NCBI GenBank assembly: GCA_035610365.1
Contig: CM069432.1
Coordinates: forward strand, 280,091,482-280,155,481
Length of the DNA: 64,000 bases
DNA from: Aquatica leii
Taxonomy: Eukaryota > Arthropoda > Insecta > Coleoptera > Lampyridae
Reading direction: 5' to 3'
In this document: piece after piece, positions 35,401 to 46,671 of the stretch
Numbering within the stretch: position 1 is the stretch's first letter
Layout: each line of letters starts with the position of its first letter
Notes under the pieces: generated by a model
Seen by the model: only the letters and a program-made list of their open reading frames with translations
What the model was told of the DNA's origin: nothing
Databases searched by the model: none
Made by a program: the position numbers and the translations under genes

Positions 35401-38400
35401 TGATTTTCTGGAAATGCAACAAACGTTTCCATAGATATTCGGTTTTTGTAAAGCGCTCAAGCTTGCAACCTAACTTTTTCATCTAACAAATTTCTACCTC
35501 TTTCTCCTGTCCAACTAGAAAAGGCTACGCATGCTTGCGTCCGCACAACTCAAGCTGCCTATTGTAGAGATTTTGTTGTTTCGGCAAAGTAAACGCCTCT
35601 CTTTTTTTAGAACAATTATCTTCGTTTATTGATGAAGAGGGTCTTCCTAAGTTAGGCAGAAAGGTGGGTTTCTCCGCCTTGTCGTTGACGTCTCAAAATC
35701 CGCCGTTATTATCCCAATAAGCGCATCTCTCCGTTTTTTTGTGTTGTTACTAACATCTCGTCTCTTTTCATTCTGGTCATCAGGCCGTTCAAGCTCTATT
35801 ACAATCTAACTTTTAGATTACTTCACTGCACAGTCTTTTGAGAAAACACATCCGCCAATGCTTGACGTGTCCTCTTTTTAGAGCTAACATGTTTAAACCA
35901 ACAATGGTGCATTTACCGGTGGATTGCGTTGATCCGCAAAAAGCATTCAGCTTAACTTGCGTAGATTATGCAAGACGTTTTTCTGTTAAGGTTAATACTC
36001 TTCGTTTGTCTTGTACTTCTAAAAGCTATCTGTGTTTATTAGTCTGCACCTCCACTAAAGCGGTACATCTTGAGTTTGCTTCGTCTTTATATACAAGGAA
36101 ATTCCTTTTTTGTTTAGATAAGTTTATCACGCGTCGGGAAATACCATATTGCATTAGATCAGACTGCGATCGCAATTCTGTTGGCGCAGCTAGAGAGCTC
36201 ACTGATTTGCATAATTTTTTGTGCAAAAATAATTTCTTAATTCAGTTTGCAAACGTCTGTCACTTCGTAGTATTAAATGGGTTTTTAACCCTCCGTATGC
36301 TCCTCATTTTGGAAGCTTTTGGGAAGCAGTTATTAAATCCGTTAAACGTCTTTTATATTGCAAAATTGGTAACACAACATTTACATTTGAAGAATTTTCT
36401 ACCATATTTCTTCAAATCGAGAAAAAAATCACTGAAGCTGCAAACTATTTGAGTCTAGGCCATTTTCTTATTTGTGAGCATTTGCTTTCTCGTCTTTCTT
36501 TTCTAAACGCTAATCACTTAATTTTCAAGTAAAGGTGGCTACACCAAAACAACATTATACCATCTTTTTGGCGTTGCTGGTTTAATGAATATTTTCATAC
36601 CTTAACTCAACAAAAAAAAAGCCTCAACATAACCCTGGTCTTCAAGTGGGTGATGTAGTTCTAGTTCAAGATCCCAACCAACCGTTAATGTCATGGCTAG
36701 TTGATAGAATGACCGAGTTATATCTAAGACTTAATGGTCTCTGTCAAATAGCCACTGTCAAAACAGCAAATGGTTCTCTCACTTGGTACCTTTCGCGGTT
36801 AACTCCGCTCCTTTCTTACAAATTGACAACTGTTATTCTTAATTGTTAAAAATGGTGTTTAGTAATTAAAACCTGCTGAGACTTAATTCTGCCAGACTTT
36901 AGGAAAGAAGATTGAGGTAAGTCAAGCAACTACTGATTTCTGGGTGCACCGAGGCTTAGATTTATTTTGGGGTTAGGTGGTTACATCGAAAAGACTTCTA
37001 GAAGAGTTTACGTAAGTAAATTTCAATCTCTATTCATAATTACTAATTCTTTGGTGGGTTGTTACCGAAAGTCATCTCAAACAATATTTATATATAACTT
37101 AATCCTCAGCGGAGCTTTCTGAATCAATGGTCATTAAGACTATTTATTTTGAAAACCAAATATGAGATCAACCGATGCTTGTGGGACGATCTGCTGAGGT
37201 ATGATGCATCCTTACGTTCTGCGGTTAGATTTAATTTTCTTTCATCGTTGCTAGCATTTATGAACGTATATAAATTCTGTGTTAGAAACGTCTATTAATA
37301 ATTTTGTGGATTAAAACCTTGTTGTTTGTTCAGATTATCGTCGTCGTAAACACTTTTCGTAAACTGGTGGAAATTGCCGAGTTGGTGACCGTCTTCGTGT
37401 TACTATAATGGGAAAACAAATGGAACTTTACTTATAGATTCTGTCAGTGCACCTGTGTTTAACTTGAAATTTAACTACGCAGTTGGGGAACTGGAAGTCT
37501 AACGACGTCTTGTTTCAGATTTGGTTGTAAACTAATTAGCAGTATTTGGGGCACCGCTGCAATGTAGGATAAACAGGAAGAATAGCGTTCCATTAAAGAA
37601 AACACGCTGTATTTTTTAAAATATTGGTTTTATATTAAAATTAAGAAAATAAACTATTAAGTAATCAACATTTTAACACAGAACGTATATATTTTTGAAT
37701 TATTAGTAGTAAAAAAACTATAAAAAAAATTGATTTGAACGTCATTGCCCCTGACTTTAAGTAATGCCGCTCAGGCTAAGGGCTAGTGACCTATTTTTCA
37801 GAATATAACAAGTGAGATACGTTTTCATTAAACAAACATCAACAGATGTATACGTCCGCCAAATCACATCCAGAACATACAGCATGAGACCACAGCTCGT
37901 TTTTCGTTAAGGTTTTGGTGCTCTTTATGTTCACTCTCTGAGGAACTTTCTTGTAGAACCTTTCTTTTTTATTGTTTGTACTCGTTAGAACAAGCAGGAA
38001 CTCCCAAATCAGATTCGGAGCATCGATTCTTATTTGATATACTTGCTAAAAAAGATGTATGTTCTGAAATCACGGTCATACCACAACACTACATAGAGTC
38101 AAGATTTTGAACATTTTGGTTTTCGTTTTGAGTGATTTGTTCCAATTCCAATTGTGATATCAACAATGCTGCTAATCAGTGAAAACATTTGGGTTCAATG
38201 GTATATTCCCGTGGCGCAAAATCCAGCTTTTTTTGATCATATTTACAACTTGTGAAAAGACATACAATTTTAAATGGAGTTATGTTAGACATTAAATGTG
38301 TCTTCATGTGCCTGTTGAACCCTCAGGGCTCTATAAAAGATACATCAAGCGGTTGTGTTCTGTGAAAACTTTGTGGTTGAATCGAAAGTAGTTATGATGT

Positions 38401-40658
38401 GGTTTTCTTTGGAAAAATTAAAAGCCTGAAGAAAAATGTGGTTATCCAGTATTAACAACACAGATAGTTTTTGGGTAGATTTAGCATATGCTGCAAAATG
38501 TTTGAGCCAGGTCACAAAATAATTTTTCATTTATCTAGCCTTTCTTATAGTTAGTATATAATGCACCAATCTTTTTTTAATAAAAGCGTCATTCTCTGTC
38601 TGCCAAAAATAAACATTGGTGGTATAAAGTTTCCGGTCGCACTCATAGGACGTATAACGGTTATATTGCTACCTCGTTTTCAACTTGTAATAGATTCGAC
38701 TCTTCTTTGTCCTTTTCGACACCCACTTTTACTAGGTCTGTTACTGTCGTGATACAGGTCTCGTCAGCATTTTAAATATTGATTGGAACGAAGTTGTATT
38801 TTTCCATTAAATCATTAAGTTTGTCATAGAAATGTTATTTCTTCTTTTTTGAAAGCAGAAACTCTATTCAAACTTCTTGTTTCAGCTTTACGTACAGAAA
38901 CTAAAGGGTTATGTCTCATAAAGCCGTGTACCCAATCTAATGCAGCTGTTTTAAATATTGTTGAGCTCAGCGGTTTAACTTGTTTAACGATAGAAGGACT
39001 TCTTCGCCCCAATCCGCTTAAACGGTTGTTTTTTGTTGGATTATTGTGTTCTACTTGTATTTCGTCAGTTGTGTATAGGTGTGAACAAGCACCTGTAATA
39101 TCTCTCGTTCTGGCGCCCTTTGTAATCAATTATAATCTGCATAAAAGTACGTTGATTTCTACTAATTGCTTTACCCACGCCACTCTCCGATATTAGAGCT
39201 GCCGTTGTCTCTACTTCATTTTGGGTTAAGTTTGATGGTAAATAAAAAAATTTAGCCAGGTGTACGTTACAATGTTTACGTAATCCTTGCATACTGCACT
39301 ATTTGCGCAATACTATAAGAAGAATACTACGTGTCCACAAGTAAATTTTTATTCTGTTAAAGAAATTACTCTGGAAAGCCGTGTTCCATTTCCCCAAAAG
39401 CTGTCCATCAAATACTTTTATAAAGTAAAGGCACCCAAGATAATTTTTTTTTTTAAACAAAACTAATTAAATTTTATCTTTATTACATAGTAAATTATAC
39501 TATGCCATCAAACTTTGCTGATAATTATCCCTATCGTATATAAATATAAAGCTGTAAGGTTGTTGATCCAATTGTGAGAATACATTGGAGTGTGTCCCCT
39601 ACTACTGATGAGCCCAAAACATCCAAACAGCTGTCCAGTAGTTTACTCTGGTGGCATTTGTACAATTGGTCAGCAGAAAAACAAACGCCCCTTTTTGCGT
39701 ATTATTTTAAACCATATAAACTTTTTTGAGTTACAGATGTCTTGTAATATACAGAGCTGAAACAAAAGAATTTATAACTGCAAGAACCTTTCCAACACTC
39801 ATGTTAGTAGAAACTTCTGCAACCGATGATCAACATTTTGATTTAACTGCTCCCAATATAGAACCTATCAAAGTGCAAATACCATCGTCAAACGCTAGTT
39901 ACAAATCAACAATTTTGTAAGAACATGTAACTTAAAATTATAATGCAATAACAAATACTTAAAGTATGTGGAATGGAGAACCAGTTTCAGTTGTAGATTG
40001 TGGAGATGAAGCAGCAAGTTGGATTTCGTCTTACACTTTAGGAAAAGAATTTGGTCTACGGTTAGGTTATCACGACGTTAATGTAAAAAGAACAATAGGT
40101 TCAAACAAAGAATTTCTAAAGATATATCCTAAGTTAAAAAATTCCACAACGGTATAAATTATTTAAAAAAAATGTATTTAGTGTAATCGAACTTTGTAGG
40201 GAATATTCAGTGATATGGGTTCTCTTCTATTATTAACAAAATCGTCAGTGAATGATTTGATTAGTAGAATTCTAGATTCTAATGTTCGAGAAGAAAACTT
40301 TAGACCGAATTTGGTAATTGAAGGAGACAATCTAAAACCTTATGAAGAAGATAATTGGGATTGGATAAGAATTGGAGATGTGATTTTGCAAAACGTCGCC
40401 AATTGTATTAGATGCTCAATGACAACTATGGATCCTGAAACTGGAAAGCTTCTTAAGAAGAACGAACCTCTTAAAACATTAAGATCGTAAGATAAAATAA
40501 TTGTAACGTTGTCTTATAAAAATTATTTTTTTTGCAGGTATCGACCTATCAGTCCGTACGATACAAAAATCCGTTATCCCAATTTTGGAATATATATGAG
40601 TGTTTGCAATGCTGGACAACTTAACGTCAATGATGTTGTTTACTGCGGTTATAACTAA
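29448..40658 (+). CDS. mARC-type MOSC-domain molybdenum enzyme (mitochondrial amidoxime reducing component-like), five exons
   Basis: Exons 29448-29692, 39737-39916, 39965-40151, 40200-40486 and 40538-40658 have GT-AG junctions and compatible phases. They sum to 1020 nt, giving 339 residues, about the family length. Residues 8-25 form an N-terminal membrane helix, as in mARC proteins anchored to the outer mitochondrial membrane. The MOSC N-terminal domain starts at PVGKISSLYIYPLKSG (41-56) and continues through CLVIYRAETKEFITARTFP. The MOSC domain has NGEPVSVVDCGDEAA and ENFRPNLVIEG, then NCIRCSMTTMDPETG; the second Cys of that C-x2-C, about residue 276, aligns with the molybdenum ligand. The family reduces N-hydroxylated compounds with cytochrome b5 and its reductase. 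The ATG at 29448 is preferred over an upstream TTG. Intron 1 is 10,044 bp and packed with transposon relics; the others are 48, 48 and 51 bp. Confidence 0.93.
29693..31161. other. mARC intron 1, first part, AT-rich
   Basis: Very AT-rich intronic sequence with no recognised element. Confidence 0.4.
31162..31281 (+). pseudogene. piggyBac-type transposase fragment
   Basis: A single frame reads KDPKTKKPKTIADYNSNKSG, then VDILDEKCAKRTTSFSTNR, a stop and PLT. This is the conserved KP-x-DYN-x-K-GVD-x-D block of piggyBac transposases, with the catalytic GVD and the R-[W]-PL end where Trp is now TAA (31279-31281). About 40 codons remain inside mARC intron 1. Confidence 0.7.
31282..31869. repeat. Intronic repeat DNA with a long inverted repeat
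   Basis: At 31425-31560 there is a block also found inverted at 6517-6650. At 31588-31713 two nearly identical arms of about 53 bp (left 31588-31640, right 31661-31713) face each other across a 20-base loop. Both arms contain the run from GATAACTTGAAAAAGCAAAC to its neighbours, with only one or two mismatches. A transcript through this would fold into a strong hairpin. Confidence 0.75.
31870..34400 (+). pseudogene. R1-like (Jockey-superfamily) LINE relic: zinc-knuckle ORF1 and ORF2
   Basis: The ORF1 tail at 31880-32310 has three knuckles: CDRCWETGHKIKTC, then CGKEGHTKMNC after a stop, then CAVCDSEEHSPW. ORF2 starts at 32322 (MSILQVNIGR...), with endonuclease blocks ADIVLISEPNINGA and FNAKAVEWG. 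The RT has KKAPGPNGIP (about 33162), VRPICLINSLGKVYERLL and GFGKGNSTTDA (33348-33490). The RT active-site region near 33830 is degraded (LTAYADN). The C-terminal LRITSAYRTVLLE and PLIDLLADER (34230-34350) is a block typical of R1/Jockey elements. It is broken throughout and sits in the sense orientation within mARC intron 1. Confidence 0.75.
34640..36849 (+). pseudogene. Pao/BEL LTR retrotransposon pol relic
   Basis: KRTVFSYNITRIFDPVGFLS (34816-34875) is the diagnostic RT-to-RNase H block of Pao/BEL elements. The integrase follows at 35838-36330: CLTCPLFRANMF, CTSTKAVHLEFASSL, CLDKFITRREIPYCIRSDC and AARELTDLHNFL. The C-terminal region VGDVVLVQDPNQPLMSWLV and KTANGSLTWYLSRLTPLL (36646-36815) is the usual BEL tail. 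It is interrupted by frameshifts and stops, and lies within mARC intron 1. Confidence 0.8.
36850..37899. other. Probable Pao/BEL 3' LTR region and intronic sequence
   Basis: Directly downstream of the BEL pol tail. TATATAAATT near 37268 followed by GATTAAAACC and a T-rich stretch could be an LTR promoter and polyadenylation region. No second copy was found in the window to define its ends. Confidence 0.35.
37900..39603 (-). pseudogene. pogo-like transposase relic in mARC intron 1
   Basis: On the minus strand from 39292: RKHCNVHLAKFF, then HTH-side blocks, ALDWVHGFMRHNPLVSVRKAE (about 38960-38900; compare WLYGYMARQPELALRKPE of the element at 1-2093), and a NADET-like block near 38750. VLLILDNHIFLQAF (about 38470-38425) replaces the usual DNHESH. 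The third Asp block is degraded. GTGTCCCCTACTACTG at 39594 may be the right terminus. The left terminus was not located. Confidence 0.65.
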
Positions 40659-40731
40659 CACTTGTTATGTAATTTTATTGATCTCAAATCACAAAAACCT
40701 GGAATAATATTTAAGTACTACCTAAATGTGT

Positions 40732-40737
40732 AATAAA
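40732..40737 (+). promoter_or_regulatory. Poly(A) signal of the mARC-type gene
   Basis: AATAAA lies 74 bases after the stop codon. Confidence 0.6.
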
Positions 40738-40776
40738 AATATAGAACAAATGTTTTCACAGTGACTTAACCGAGAG

Positions 40777-40809
40777 GGGTCTGGACTCCTACTCTGGCTA
40801 CGCCACTGG
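40777..40809. repeat. hAT/other DNA-transposon terminal sequence remnant
   Basis: Read on the minus strand this is CAGTGGCGTAGCCAGAGTAG followed by GAGTCCAGACCCC, which resembles widespread TIRs beginning CAGTGGCG. No partner end was found. Confidence 0.35.
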
Positions 40810-41585
40810 TTTTTAGCAATCAGTTGTACTGAATTTTTTTTTAAATAAATTTAACTAAAGTAAGGTGGGGTAAGAGCAACCTAGATTTTTAAAAGTTTCA
40901 CTTTGAATTATAGTTTTGTTACTATTATAGGAAGCAGCGAAATGATTTTTATTTAACAAATTATTGGTTTAATAGACAACGTGTTACTACCACATTTTCT
41001 TTTTAAATATCAAGTATTTCTTCGATTTTACATTTTTTAGCTCTTACCCGGAGAATCGAGGCAAGGGCACTTTTGCTACTAGGTTGCATATATAAATGTT
41101 ATTTATCTATTTGGGGCAAGAGAAACTATTGAAAAATATCTGCTAAATGCTTAGGTACTGACGGAAACAAATTAGAATAAGAGAATATGCAAGATTTTAT
41201 TAACAAAAATAAATCAAAATCTCATTCTAGCTAACCGTAAAAAGAACATAAAAAATTATTGAGATTGTGCAAATACTTAGTAAGTACTTAACCTAAAAAA
41301 TATTATATGTGTCCAAAGTTATTTCTAATTTAAGTATTCCTCTGAGTTCAACAACACTTGGTGGTGGTAAAATCAGTTCAATGTTATGTCTTGATACCAA
41401 ACATTCATCTTCTTGCTCCGGCCATGCAAAGCTATAGTGCCGTATACAGATGGTAGTCTTCTGAGGAACTTAACAGTCGCTTCATCATCTTGACATGAGG
41501 TCACCTTACCTATATAATATTTAGAAGTCTTTCTGGTAGAGAATTTAACTAATACCCAGTTATCAATGGCAGCATCAATCTCCTC

Positions 41586-43018
41586 TTAATTTAATACAGT
41601 CTTCATAATTTCTTCTAAATTTTGTTCTACTTCAATATCGGCCATAAAATCATCGTCAATGTCTTGATAAATGATATCGGTACGTGTTGTCGGAATATCA
41701 CGTGAAGTGCTTGGTTGTGCTAAAATTGATTCTTCCTCCTTATGTTTGATCATACCTTTTGAACAGGTGGTGTTTGGGCGTTCATCCGTTGAGTTCATGA
41801 GACGTTCTGAAGCTTGGATGACTTTTTTGACACACGCTTCTTCTTGGTTTGAACAACAGGACTCACTGTTTCTAAAAAAAGATTTTCAATGCTAGCCGTA
41901 GCTGCTGTAGCTGAATCTTCGTTAGATGAGTTTGTCTGATTTTGACTTAAAAATCTTCTATAGGCTGCCGATTCATAAACATCATTAATCACTTCTGGAT
42001 AGGGCACTATCCCGCCAGATTTGACCAAACATAGTGCTGAATTACTTTGTAGGCAATTTTTTACCAATATGTTTTCTTTGCCGCTTGACGAGCTTTTTCT
42101 CCGACAAACTCTTTAAAGACTTACAAACTGTTAGATCAAAGGGTTGTAAGATATGGCTGGAGTGTGGCGGCAATTTTAAAATTATTATGTTTTCTTTAAC
42201 CGCAGTTTTAATAAGCCGCTCGTCTATATGAGAGCTATGCCCATCAAAAAGTAAAAGCACAGGTCTCTCTGGACCAATATTTGGTACAAAAGTTGTTGTG
42301 AAATAATTTAAGAAGACATCTGCTTTTATCCAACCATTTGATGTTGCACCGTATACTGTATTCGGAAAACCTGTGCTATCCACTGGTTCCACAAATTCTT
42401 GCTCTTGAACACAATGAGTAGTGGCAGTTTAGCTCTGTGGCGTTTGCTGCTAAGAGCACAAAAATGTTGTTTCTGCCCGGCCCAGATCTAGTCCTTAAGG
42501 ATGCTACTTCTTTGAGTCCAACAACTATTGTTTTTGATGGCCCTAAACAAAAACTAAACTTATCCAAATTAAATATTCTGTTCTGGTGTCGTGTAAGTTT
42601 TGTTGATAAATCACTTTTTTGAGCATTTTAAAATAATTATTCATTAATTTTATTTTTTACGAGCATACTCCCCACTTTGAGGTTTTTTTTATAGAGAGAT
42701 GGTGTCGTTTTATAAATGCTAAGACCCAGTCCTCTCCAGGAATATTATCCTTAAACGGGACCTTCATATTGTTCTGTGTCATTAAACTGTGATTTGTAAC
42801 AGCTCTTTCCTACTAAGCTCCCATTCCCATTTCTCTATTACTTTTAAGCAGTCAGCAAGTTCCTTTTCTTTATCCACGGATATCACTGTAAGCTTTCCCA
42901 CTGTCTGGCTATTCATTTCTCTTCTATCACTTACTCTAGCCTTTAAGATGCTTAGTGTAATGTTGTACGTTTTACTAGCCGCGTATGCAGTACTTATACT
43001 CCGTCTTATATCGAACAA
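41586..43018 (-). pseudogene. pogo-like transposase, broken
   Basis: The N-terminus (43018-42782) is a pipsqueak-like HTH region: SISTAYAASKTYNITLSILK. FIKRHHLSIKK-like residues follow near 42700, then the LGPSKTIVVGLKEVASLRTR block (42560-42500). The catalytic part (42392-42042) has VLLLFDGHSSH and HSSHILQPFD. The C-terminal tail continues at 42067-41795 (GGIVPYPEVINDVY) and 41798-41586, a poorly conserved acidic region. Frame changes at about 42600, 42420, 42060 and 41800 inactivate it. Confidence 0.8.
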
Positions 43019-43790
43019 TGCCCTTTCTAGCTAATCTTTTGTGTGTTTTGTACTACGATTGGATTTCCCAATAAAATTCCGTACCATTTTCAATATGAAA
43101 TAAAAAAGAGACAAATGAACACATAATAGGTTCCTCAGGAGTGTGTTTTACAAGAAGAAAATCTAACGTATGGCCAAATTTAACAACATAATTATAATAT
43201 TCTAAAAATATAAGGCTAAACTATTTGTTAAGAGCATATACTGTAATAAAAAATACTCTGACGGAATAAAGAACGTTTAATAAAAAGTAAAAATAATAAT
43301 TTGACCACGGTAGCAATCGTAAGCACAGACCTCTGGGTATGGGTTGAATGGAAATAATTACAAAGATGTGAACTCCTTCAATTTATTAATTATAACTTAA
43401 TATACTATTTACATTAAAGAACAATATTTGAATTAAACATATTAGAAATAAAACAGGATTTAAAATAAAATATTAGGGCGCCAATCACCTTTTAAATTGG
43501 TGATGAATAAAAAGCGTAAAATCTTACACCTAATAAGTAATTAATATTAAATGCAAAAAATAGTAAACGGTTAATTTGTTATCGAGTGAACAGTTTTAAT
43601 GACACAATTTAATTATTTGAAGGTAAAATGCAGTATCTTAATTTCAGTTGACTCACCATATGATATGACGTTATCGTATATCTTCTATTTTTGGCACATA
43701 CTTTGTTGAGTGATAAAATTCTTCCACAGGAATAAACCAATGTATAATAAACTTCAATAACTGATAATCCATTAATTAAACGACAAAACC

Positions 43791-43866
43791 AAAATAAAAG
43801 ATCCAGAATAAAAATCCAGTAAACGAAAAGATCCAGAATAAAAAGAAAGATCCAATAAAAAGACCC
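43791..43866. repeat. Short tandem repeat, AAAAGATCCAGAATAAAAA-type
   Basis: Three or four imperfect units of about 20-35 bases built on AAAGATCCAGAATAAAA. They create a repetitive minus-strand frame with no domain. Lies inside the pogo element. Confidence 0.6.
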
Positions 43867-44588
43867 TAAATATAAATAATTAGAATGGGTTTTTGAATGA
43901 CATATTGTACTCACGTTCCATTTAACAACGGCCTTCAAAATAAATTCCTTTGTCTAACCATTGCGCAACATTCCGAAATCACTAAAAATGTTGAATTCGA
44001 TAGAAAAATTATATCAAAATAAAGGTAAACTCACCAATAATTAGATGGAATGAATAAAAATTAAATTACATGGGTTTTTACGCCATAATCAAGAAAATGT
44101 GTCTTCCCCGCATCATTACGACACGCACGCCAAGATTGTTCAAACGGAAATGCCAGTTTTAAGCTACAACTCAGGTAGATTTGAAACAACGCGACGTTGC
44201 CATTGTTGCCAAACTGAATAAATTTACGTGCAATATTAGTTGCAGAAAATAAATGAATGTAAAATTGAATTTTAATGTAATGAATTCAAACGGGACGTTA
44301 CATTACTTCTTGCCAAAGTACTCAAAATACACGTAGCTTTATACATGGGTTCGATTTTTGTAGATAAAAGAAGTTAACACAAATTCACAAATGTATCACA
44401 ATGTGCACATCTTGATTCAGAAGCAAATACCGAAGAACTGCTTAAAAGTTAGTAACTGCAATACCTACCAGGGTCTGGCTAAGAAGGTTTCCGACGCATA
44501 CCACTAGATGGCGCTGTCATGTAACATACAATCTGGCAGTATTTCCTTGAAATTGCACTTACCCCAAAGCTACTCTTATCCCACCTTA

Positions 44589-46029
44589 CCTTATATGCAT
44601 GGCTCACGTATATTAATATTCTAATTTGCTTTTGACAAGATTACCCCATAAAATTATATTTTAAGACTTTTTTTTTAAATTTGATGAGATATCGTCGACA
44701 CTGTCACCATGAAGCAACATTTGCGTATCAGACTAGGACGAACTTCCGAAATCCAACTTCCTTTTTCCACTTTTCTACTCACTTATCAATGTTTTTGTTA
44801 ATTTTTTTCAGGCTCCTGCTTTGCAATATTATTTTTTCACATTTTTTTTAGAAGCAATTTATTGGGTGTTGATGTAAAAAGCGTTGATTTTAATCGTTTT
44901 ACAATTTTGGCATTATGTCAGCTGGAAACATAGTTGTGACATTTATAATTGTAATGCTAGATATTAGAAAGTAGGAGGTTCAATGCGAGATTGAAAAAGC
45001 TTTCGTCCGAGTTCAGGTTTGAATATGGAAAGGGGATTTTCTAGTAATTTATCCAAAAAATGATCAGCATGAAAAGGTTCCGGAATCACAGTACGTTTGC
45101 TGTCACCAGGAAAAATTACTATAACTGTGTTTTCCTCATCCATTTCATTAGTTCTTTGTTTCGTAACTTAACTAGGAAAAACATATTCTTTACTGAATAC
45201 TCGTTACATTTTTCGTATTTCGACAAAATCCTTACACTGCACTGGCAGGAGCTCGCCACTGACTATACGATTCAGCTTTTCGTGTCCCACATTCGCCGAA
45301 TTTTTATTTCCTGGTTGGCGTTTGCTGTTAGTAGATTGAGCTTTGTAAGAACCTTGTCCGTTCAATCGTAAAAAATTTTTAAAATTTAATTTTACATCGT
45401 CGTTATTATTACGTTTTCAGAGATCTGCCCATTATATTGAAGGAGGTAAATCAATTTTTTTTGTACTCAATTGCTCACAGGTAAATGGCTACGAATGCCA
45501 ATTTGCTTTTGCTAATTTAAATTTTTACTACTAAGGATTTACTAAGGATAAACGTATTTATCCCTTTATAATTATGTCTCATACCAAATAATCCAATTCA
45601 GTCCGGTATAAGTACTGTGCGGTTGATGACTTTAGGTGTTTACTCGAATTGGACTTCAAACAGCTGTATCTATCTGTTAAGTGTCGTTTTCAATGTAGCT
45701 TACTATCCGTACGCTTTAACTCTGTTTTCTGTCTTACGTATTTATCTATATTTCTATTGTCTAATAAACTTTAAGCGTTATTAATTATTTTATCTTGTAT
45801 TGCTTGAATTAAACCTTCAGCTACTTTAGTATATTTTAAGATCATTATTAATATTCTACTCTCAGTCAAATGTATAGTTCAGCTTTTCAGCTTAATTCAA
45901 ACTTGTGTAATTTTGTGTACGTTTGACTTGATTCAATCGAAGTAGTGTAGATTCGCCGGTTCTGGGCCACTCCCCCCTCTCTTACTTTTCTTATGGGAAA
46001 TTAACATGTAGAGTCCCCCCTCCACTTTT
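44589..46029. other. Unassigned sequence
   Basis: A 103-codon frame at 45060-45371 has no recognised domain. No gene or element is supported. Confidence 0.3.
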
Positions 46030-46165
46030 CCTGTTTTAAACCAATTAGAATTGATGACGCCCCACTGGCACCACCTTTAATTATTACCAAGCACTACTTC
46101 TCCTGTTTTAAGCCAATCAGAATTGATAACGCCCCACTGGCACCACCTCTAATTATTAGCAAGCA
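46030..46165. repeat. Direct tandem repeat, 72-bp period
   Basis: Two units, 46030-46101 and 46102-46165 (second incomplete), share CCTGTTTTAA, CCAAT and ACGCCCCACTGGCACCACCT with only a few substitutions. Each unit holds a CCAAT-type pentamer. A third, divergent GATTGGTCG follows at 46170. Confidence 0.85.
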
Positions 46166-46228
46166 GCCTGATTGGTCGAAACCACTCCTACTTATTTTCA
46201 ACCACACCCATTTACCGATTTGAATGCG

Positions 46229-46432
46229 TTCGGGTAAGATCGGGTTTTTATTTTCTCGCGTTTTTTTTTCAAATTTGAATTTCGTGCAAGCTCGGGAAAG
46301 AGCTGCTTTTTTATTACCGCGGGCTTTTTACAAGTTTGAATTTCGTGTAAGTTCGGGTGCGCGCGCAATTTGAATTTCGTGCAAGTTTGGTTAAGATCGG
46401 GTTTTGAATTCGGGTAAAATAAATAAAACAGT
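46229..46432. repeat. Clustered short repeats TTTGAATTTCGTGCAAG and TCGGGTAAGATCGGG
   Basis: TTTGAATTTCGTGCAAG occurs at 46274-46290, 46335-46351 (one mismatch) and 46369-46385, each followed by a GCTCGGG/GTTCGGG/TTTGG tail. Related GTTCGGGTAAGATCGGGTTT flanks lie at 46229 and 46385. They resemble subterminal repeats of an element or a repeat-based LTR/UTR. They lie just downstream of the polymerase relic on its strand. Confidence 0.7.
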
Positions 46433-46671
46433 TATTGCAATTACAGTAAATACTATATTTACAATATTTGGTAGTGTGATTAAACTATTTAAATAATAAT
46501 GTAAAATACATTGATTAACAAATGTATTATATATTACTCAATCTGTTTCTCTTGTATAATTTATATATACATACTTTATATTTTACATAATACTATATTA
46601 ACTTAAACCGTCACATTTGAATGTACAAATTCCGTTAATAAATTCCGTTTTTATTTCATTCTACATTTTAT

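Larger units (their letters stand above)
40863..44586 (-). mobile_element. pogo-like DNA transposon with both TIRs and TA target sites
   Basis: The left end AGGTGGGGTAAGAGCAAC and the right end (minus strand) AGGTGGGATAAGAGTAGC are inverted matches. Each is bounded outside by TA (40861-40862 and 44587-44588). The length is 3,724 bp. The transposase lies on the minus strand at 41586-43018, and about 1.5 kb of non-coding DNA lies on its 5' side. It is inserted 200 bp beyond the mARC stop codon. Confidence 0.85.
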
